Shown here one piece after another: positions 1-4,070 of a DNA stretch of 5,855 nucleotides; the stretch's first letter is position 1, and every line of letters begins with the position of its first letter. Made by a program: the position numbers and the translations under genes. The notes under the pieces were generated by a model. It saw only the letters and a list, made by a program, of their open reading frames with translations, did no database searches and was not told the origin of the DNA. This DNA comes from Bacillota bacterium (lineage in GTDB: Bacteria > Bacillota > Clostridia > Oscillospirales > Oscillospiraceae): the NCBI GenBank assembly GCA_009781925.1, contig WQUU01000106.1, positions 1-5,855 of the forward strand, in the 5' to 3' direction.

Positions 1-481
1 TATATTCCCCTCTTCGCATTTTCTCTTGTTTTGCGGACTTGATCTTTCTGGATAACTCTCTGCTATAATACTCGTGCATGATGAATTTGAACGACACCTC
101 CATGCCGCCCGTGTCGCCGACGTGCTCCGCTGAGTCAAACCCGTCACTGACCGAGATGAAACGAACGCCGAACAGCGGAAACACGCGCTCGATGAAATAG
201 CCGACCTCGATCGCGCTTCGCCCGAAGCGCGAAAAGTCCTTGACCAGTACGCAATTCACCTGCCCCAACCGGACAAGTTCCAAAAGCTCCTGTACCGCCG
301 GGCGCTCGAAGTTCGTGCCGGAGTGCCCATTATCGACGAACTCCAGGATCTCAGCGTTGGACAGATTCATCGCGCTGATGTGCCGATCCAGCAACAGCCG
401 CTGGTTCTCAATGCTCATGCTGTCGCTTTTAGAGTCCTCGATGGAGAGCCGTATGTACTTTGCGATTACGTAGTCACCCAA
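1..481 (-). CDS. Large serine recombinase, third of tandem set (Rec3), partial
   Basis: This is the N-terminal 160 residues of a serine site-specific recombinase; the rest lies beyond the left edge. The catalytic resolvase domain is visible almost entire: the nucleophile motif YIRLS (Tyr9, Arg11, Ser13), the ER-P motif with Arg60, and the KDFSRFGRS motif with Arg85 and Arg88, which are the residues that activate the scissile phosphate in this family. The family cuts and rejoins DNA through a 5' phosphoserine link. The start is TTG at 481-479: it is the first start codon in frame that keeps the catalytic serine, the next in-frame Met (residue 22) lies after it, and an AAGGAGG site stands 9 bases upstream. 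The gene overlaps the end of Rec2 by 8 bases, so translation is probably coupled. Length, DNA-binding region and zinc ribbon cannot be judged. The family is certain; whether the gene is intact is unknown. Confidence 0.93.
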   Translation of the reverse strand, partial: MGDYVIAKYIRLSIEDSKSDSMSIENQRLLLDRHISAMNLSNAEILEFVDNGHSGTNFERPAVQELLELVRLGQVNCVLVKDFSRFGRSAIEVGYFIERVFPLFGVRFISVSDGFDSAEHVGDTGGMEVSFKFIMHEYYSRELSRKIKSAKQEKMRRGEY

Positions 482-2108
482 CGCGCGCCGCCTCCTTAAA
501 CTCGTCTTGGAACTTAAAAATGATCTCAACGCTCTTGTCTGGGTACACCAGAATCTTCTCAATTAGTGCGTCAATGATCCCAGCCGTCAGATCGGGACTG
601 ACGCGCAAATCCCGCAGACGCTCGAACAGGTCAAACCGAGCGTCGTTCTGACGCTGGAATTCTTCGCGCTCCTGCTCCAAATCACTTACACGGTCTTCCA
701 GCGCGGAGATTTTTGCTTCATAGTCGGATTTCATACGCTTAAACTCATCTTTTTCAATTACGCCGGACACCAGGCACTCGTACAGGCTTTTCAAAAACAT
801 CCCGGTTTTGGCCAATTCCCGGCGCAGAGAAGCAAGCTCCATCTCCGCAGCCGCCTGTTTTGTGCTGGTGGCCGCTCGATTCTGCCAGAGAGCGACCGCC
901 TTTCCGCACAAGACCTCGTAATACTTCCTCGCCAGAATCAGAATTTGTCTGAGCAAGTCATCTTCCTTGACTGAAACCACGACGCAAGCGTCCTTGGCAA
1001 CCTTCCACTGGGACTCGCAGCGAAACCAATATGTACCGTCCGAATTCTGGCGTTTCCTGTGCATGGCGCTGCCGCAATGGGCGCAGGAAATTTTGCCCTT
1101 AAACAGATTCGGCGTGGATGTCTTTGCCGGGGAGCGTTTCGCTTTATCCTCCGCCGACAGCCTGGCAAGCACCTGCTGTACAGCGTCGAACTGTTCCAAG
1201 CTGATGATTGACTCATGAGTATTCGGGACGATCACCCACTCATCCGGGCTGACATTTAGCTGCTTATGGTTCACTTTTTTGGTCTTGCCTTGGAGCATGT
1301 CGCCCACATAGACACGATCTGTCAAAATAGTCAGAACCGTGCGATAATTCCAATACCGCGACGGCTCGCTGCCTGTCGGCTGGTCTTTTTGGGCCTTGTA
1401 CTGGCTTGGCGGCATGACACCGGACCCGTTTAATCTCCTGACAACCTCGCGGACGTTCGCGCCCCGGGTGGCCCAACCGAACATCTGCCGTACCACAGTG
1501 GCTGCGTCCTCGTCAATAACCAGCCTGCGGCAGTCGTCCGAGGCTTTCGCGTAGCCATAGGGTGCGAGTCGCCCGACGAATTTCCCCTCGCGGATATATT
1601 GTTGCTGCACGGCGCGGCATTTGCGGCTGATATCCAACGCATATGCCTCGTTGATGGTATTTTTTAGGGGAAGCAGGATGCTGTCGCTGGGTCCCATGTG
1701 CGCCGAGTCAAAGCCGTCGTTCACGGCGACGAGCCGTGCGTTGATCGAGGGAAAATACTTTTCGATATAAAACCCCGCATCGATCGCGTTACGGCCAAAC
1801 CTGCTGAGATCCTTACAAATGACGCAATTGATCACGCCGGACTCCAGATCCGAGAGCATTTTCTGAAATGCCGGGCGATCGAAATTTGTGCCGGTCGTGC
1901 CGTTGTCAATATAGAAATCATGGAGCTTGATGTCGGGGCAGGCCGCGATGAAGTTTTCGATGATGCTCTTTTGCGTCTCGATGGAGTCACCCTTTTTGCG
2001 CCGGTCATCGGAGGACAGGCGGACATAAGCGGCGGCAGTGTAATAGACCTGCTCTGGCGTGGATACAATGGCAGCAACCTCAGCGTTTTTTCTGCTCTTT
2101 CTAGCCAT
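474..2108 (-). CDS. Large serine recombinase, second of tandem set (Rec2)
   Basis: This encodes a 544-residue serine recombinase of the TndX/TnpX-like large class, which catalyses excision and integration of mobile elements. The resolvase domain (about residues 22-170) carries YVRLS (Arg30, Ser32), FDRP (Arg78) and KDLSRFGRN (Arg103, Arg106). A recombinase domain follows (about 175-275, starting near VGRLAPYGYAK). Then comes a zinc ribbon with Cys342, Cys345, Cys364 and Cys375, a Glu/Arg-rich coiled coil (about 415-490), and a C-terminal tail ending in a KFQDEF motif that Rec1 also has (YQDEF). I chose the ATG at 2108: GGAGG at 2116-2120 is then 7 bases away and the start shares one base with the TGA of Rec1. 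A GTG at 2111 would add one residue but has only 4 bases of spacing. The N-terminus is about 17 residues longer than in Rec1 and is basic. It appears intact. The target site cannot be read from the sequence. Confidence 0.95.
   Translation of the reverse strand: MARKSRKNAEVAAIVSTPEQVYYTAAAYVRLSSDDRRKKGDSIETQKSIIENFIAACPDIKLHDFYIDNGTTGTNFDRPAFQKMLSDLESGVINCVICKDLSRFGRNAIDAGFYIEKYFPSINARLVAVNDGFDSAHMGPSDSILLPLKNTINEAYALDISRKCRAVQQQYIREGKFVGRLAPYGYAKASDDCRRLVIDEDAATVVRQMFGWATRGANVREVVRRLNGSGVMPPSQYKAQKDQPTGSEPSRYWNYRTVLTILTDRVYVGDMLQGKTKKVNHKQLNVSPDEWVIVPNTHESIISLEQFDAVQQVLARLSAEDKAKRSPAKTSTPNLFKGKISCAHCGSAMHRKRQNSDGTYWFRCESQWKVAKDACVVVSVKEDDLLRQILILARKYYEVLCGKAVALWQNRAATSTKQAAAEMELASLRRELAKTGMFLKSLYECLVSGVIEKDEFKRMKSDYEAKISALEDRVSDLEQEREEFQRQNDARFDLFERLRDLRVSPDLTAGIIDALIEKILVYPDKSVEIIFKFQDEFKEAARVG
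491..497 (-). promoter_or_regulatory. Shine-Dalgarno site of Rec3, inside the Rec2 gene
   Basis: The minus strand reads AAGGAGG here, 9 bases before the TTG at 481. It lies within the last codons of Rec2 (Lys-Glu-Ala-Ala). Its good match to the 16S rRNA tail is the main argument for a TTG start, because no ATG or GTG is usable in this frame before the catalytic serine codon. Confidence 0.75.
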
Positions 2109-3718
2109 CACGCCGCCTCCGATCCGAGAAGGGATAGCACTCGATCAAACTCGTCTTGGTACGCGAATTTGATTTCAATCTCCGTTTTACTAATAATCCG
2201 AATGCTCTGAATCAGATTCACGACGGTCTTGCGATCCAGCTCTGTCAGCCCCTCAAAGTGCCTGAAATGCTCCGCCCATTTTAGACGCTCGGATTTGCCC
2301 AGCAGGGTATCCTCGCGCTCCTGTCGGAGCTTTTCGATGGCTGACCGAAACCGGGACTCGTCCCCAACATACTTCTCCTTCAGCCCCCGGTAGTCGTCCT
2401 TAGATAACAGGCCGCTGATCATGTTTTCGTACAGCGTGGATTTGAAGCCGCTGACTTTTTCGAGCTGCCTCTCATTTTCCGCGATCTGCGCCGCATACTG
2501 GGCCACCAGCGCAGCGGCAGTTCTCTGCCAGTCACAGTTGGAGAGAACCGACTCCAGCGACGCGATGTTGGCGATATGAGCCTTGATACTGCCCAGTACG
2601 CAGGCGATCAGATCGTCTTCCCGGAGCAGGACCGCGTGGGCGCAGCCCTGCTTTTTCCCGGTCGGGCAGCGATAATAATGATACTGTTTGCCACCCACCG
2701 TGTTGCTCTTCCGCGTCATACGCCCGCCGCAACTATCGCAGATAAGGACTCCAGAGAACAGGTACACAGAATCCCCGCCCGGGGCTGTGCGCGTGTCCAG
2801 CCGCATGATCCGCTGGGCGAGATCAAAATCATAGCATGAGACAATGGCCTCATGGGCGTCGTCGGTGCGCGCCCACTCATTTTCCGGGCGATTGATCAGG
2901 TCTTTGATCTTATAATTGAGCGTTCCCTGTTTGCCTTGGATCAACGCGCCAGTGTAGACCTCGTCACTCAGAATACGGATCACCGCGATGGGCGACCACT
3001 GCGCGTCCGCGCGGTCGGCGAAGCCGTTCTTCGGGTATGGCAGGCCGCGATCTTTTTTGTACGCCATGGGCGACAGCACACCAAGGCTGTTCAGCGTCTC
3101 GGCGATCCGCTTCGCGCTCATGCCCTCGATCTTCATGCGGAAGATGTCGCGGACGATTTGCGCCGGATATTCATCGACGGCAAGCCGATTTTTATTTCCC
3201 TCCGCTTTGTTGTAGCCATAAACCGGGCAAGCGCCGACGTAATCGCCGTTGCCGCGCTTCACGTTCAGCGCCGATCGGGTCTTCACCGAAATGTCCCGAC
3301 AGTAGGCGTCGTTTATGATCGACTTTACAGATACTACCAGATCATCACTCCGGTCCCGCAGCGTGTCAATGTTGTCGTTGACCGCGATAAAACGCACGCC
3401 ATAGGCCGGGAAAATCCGCTGAAGATAGCGCCCGGTCTCTATATACTCACGCCCGAAGCGGCTCAGGTCCTTCACCACCACACAGTCAATGTTCCCGGCC
3501 TCGATTTCTGCCATCATCTCCCGGAACGCAGGCCGATCGAACAGGATACCAGAAAAACCGTCGTCCACCTTCTCCATGGCGGCTTCAATGTCCGGTTGGC
3601 CTGACAAAAAGCTGTCCAGCAACTTGCGCTGGTTGACAACGCTGTTACTCTCACCGTCGCCGTCATCCGCGTGAGACAGGCGGATGTATTTCACCGCCCT
3701 GTATTTCTTTTCAAACAT
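2108..3718 (-). CDS. Large serine recombinase, first of tandem set (Rec1)
   Basis: This encodes a 536-residue serine recombinase, close in length to clostridial TndX-type enzymes. The resolvase domain (about 5-155) has YIRLS (Arg13, Ser15 as nucleophile), FDRP (Arg62) and KDLSRFGRE (Arg87, Arg90). The recombinase domain spans about 160-265 (VGACPVYGYNK onward). The zinc ribbon uses Cys327, Cys330, Cys351 and Cys359 with the typical YYRC context. A coiled coil (about 405-475) follows, as used by large serine integrases for synapsis and directionality, and the C-terminal region resembles the DUF4368 tail seen in this class (from memory, not searched). The start is ATG with AAGGAGG 7 bases upstream, but that site is enclosed in a strong hairpin (see 3723-3766). 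It leads a three-recombinase block, overlapping Rec2 by one base. All active-site residues are present, so it is probably active; its exact role within the set is unknown. Confidence 0.96.
   Translation of the reverse strand: MFEKKYRAVKYIRLSHADDGDGESNSVVNQRKLLDSFLSGQPDIEAAMEKVDDGFSGILFDRPAFREMMAEIEAGNIDCVVVKDLSRFGREYIETGRYLQRIFPAYGVRFIAVNDNIDTLRDRSDDLVVSVKSIINDAYCRDISVKTRSALNVKRGNGDYVGACPVYGYNKAEGNKNRLAVDEYPAQIVRDIFRMKIEGMSAKRIAETLNSLGVLSPMAYKKDRGLPYPKNGFADRADAQWSPIAVIRILSDEVYTGALIQGKQGTLNYKIKDLINRPENEWARTDDAHEAIVSCYDFDLAQRIMRLDTRTAPGGDSVYLFSGVLICDSCGGRMTRKSNTVGGKQYHYYRCPTGKKQGCAHAVLLREDDLIACVLGSIKAHIANIASLESVLSNCDWQRTAAALVAQYAAQIAENERQLEKVSGFKSTLYENMISGLLSKDDYRGLKEKYVGDESRFRSAIEKLRQEREDTLLGKSERLKWAEHFRHFEGLTELDRKTVVNLIQSIRIISKTEIEIKFAYQDEFDRVLSLLGSEAA
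2116..2120 (-). promoter_or_regulatory. Shine-Dalgarno site of Rec2, inside the Rec1 gene
   Basis: GGAGG on the minus strand lies in the final Ser-Glu-Ala-Ala codons of Rec1, 7 bases before the ATG at 2108. The Rec1 stop TGA (2110-2108) and the Rec2 ATG share one A. This termination-reinitiation arrangement favours fixed output of Rec2 relative to Rec1 and argues for ATG over the adjacent GTG. Confidence 0.75.
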
Positions 3719-3722
3719 AGCA

Positions 3723-3766
3723 AATCCTCCTTGAATTTACGGACTTTCCGCGCTTCAAGGAGAATC
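3723..3766 (-). promoter_or_regulatory. Hairpin occluding the Rec1 ribosome-binding site
   Basis: On the minus-strand transcript, bases 3766-3754 pair with 3735-3723. The core is CTCCTTGAA against TTCAAGGAG, nine perfect Watson-Crick pairs, and two A-U and two G-U pairs lengthen it to 13 bp. The 3' arm contains the complete AAGGAGG (3732-3726) that serves the Rec1 ATG at 3718. The 18-base loop can itself form a 4-bp hairpin, CGGA (3750-3747) with TCCG (3743-3740) around AAG. Left folded, this should block initiation on Rec1. The pairing is read directly from the sequence; its regulatory function is inference. Confidence 0.7.
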
Positions 3767-3785
3767 AGGGCCGGGCTATTTTCAT
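3765..3785 (-). CDS. Possible leader peptide MKIARP upstream of Rec1
   Basis: A six-codon frame ATG AAA ATA GCC CGG CCC TGA starts at 3785. An AGGA (3795-3792) stands 6 bases before it, and a GGAG (3801-3798) a further 6 bases upstream. The stop codon overlaps the base of the hairpin that masks the Rec1 ribosome-binding site, and the final codons (CGG Arg, CCC Pro) before the stop are plausible slow steps. A ribosome with the stop codon in its A site would cover roughly down to 3755, which is almost the entire 5' arm. The position fits a translational-attenuation leader. The frame is open upstream to 4028, overlapping the small protein gene out of frame, so the short frame could be chance. 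No homology is recognised. Confidence 0.4.
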   Translation of the reverse strand: MKIARP

Positions 3786-3849
3786 CCTTTTTCCTGACTC
3801 CAGCTTAACATCGTTACGGGGAAAAGTCCAGTCTTTTTTTTGTAAAAAA

Positions 3850-4056
3850 TCATTGGGACACAAGCCTTCGCAGGCATTCTTCAAGCGTGGGGCCGTTCTC
3901 ACTGAACCGCGCGGAAACGGTGAAGCCCTCACAGTGGTAACGGTACGGATTCCTGATTTGACGCACGAAATCGGCCACGCGCAGGTCTTTCGGAAGATCT
4001 CTGTCAATTGAAATACCGCTGATGTCAATTAGGCTAGAGTTTTCGATAGGTTGCAC
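3850..4056 (-). CDS. Small conserved protein, DUF6870-like
   Basis: This encodes a 68-residue soluble protein with no signal peptide or membrane segment. The central stretch LPKDLRVADFVRQIRNPY followed by an F-V-FSENGPTLEECLRRL ending matches the pattern I remember for a family of small proteins (DUF6870) common in clostridial mobile elements. The family has no established function, and the assignment is from memory. The start is GTG at 4056-4054, supported by AGGAGG at 4070-4065 with 8 bases of spacing. It begins 12 bases after the helicase stop, so the two are almost certainly cotranscribed. The short length, mixed charge and co-occurrence with mobile-element genes would suit an accessory or regulatory role, but nothing in the sequence shows this. 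Confidence 0.8.
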   Translation of the reverse strand: MQPIENSSLIDISGISIDRDLPKDLRVADFVRQIRNPYRYHCEGFTVSARFSENGPTLEECLRRLVSQ

Positions 4057-4064
4057 TGCTTTCG

Positions 4065-4070
4065 CCTCCT
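4065..4070 (-). promoter_or_regulatory. Shine-Dalgarno site fixing the GTG start of the small protein
   Basis: AGGAGG on the minus strand overlaps the last two bases of the helicase stop codon (TAG, 4071-4069) and lies 8 bases before the GTG at 4056. There is no ATG nearby in this frame, and the next residues would be lost if a later start were used. Confidence 0.75.

Larger units (their letters stand above)
3719..3849 (-). promoter_or_regulatory. Leader region between the small protein gene and Rec1
   Basis: These 131 bases are the only sizeable gap in the minus-strand gene series. From its 5' side it holds an AT-rich tract (T6, then A8 after AC), a GGACTTTTCC motif (3829-3820) that is nearly complementary to GGAAAGTCC in the hairpin loop (3749-3741), the possible leader peptide, and the ribosome-site hairpin. 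I see no convincing -35/-10 pair and no intrinsic terminator after the small protein gene. Rec1 is therefore probably transcribed by read-through from the helicase and small protein genes, or from a weak promoter I cannot recognise. Confidence 0.5.

Noticed and set aside
1698..2210. Plus-strand open frame of 170 codons across the Rec1/Rec2 junction
   Set aside because: It is antisense to both recombinases, spans their junction and shows no domain or persuasive ribosome-binding site.
2852..3604. Plus-strand open frame of 250 codons opposite Rec1
   Set aside because: It lies wholly antisense to a gene with clear catalytic motifs, has no recognisable domain, and long shadow frames are expected in GC-rich coding sequence.
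3817..3860. Intrinsic terminator or promoter just after the small protein gene
   Set aside because: The T6 and A8 tracts have no stable GC stem before them on either strand, and no -35 and -10 pair with proper spacing was found. The tract may be merely flexible or bent DNA.
3765..4028. 87-codon minus-strand frame overlapping the small protein gene and ending in MKIARP
   Set aside because: It overlaps the better supported GTG-started gene in another frame, and its composition looks like a shadow. Only the last six codons, which have their own AGGA site, were kept as a possible leader peptide.
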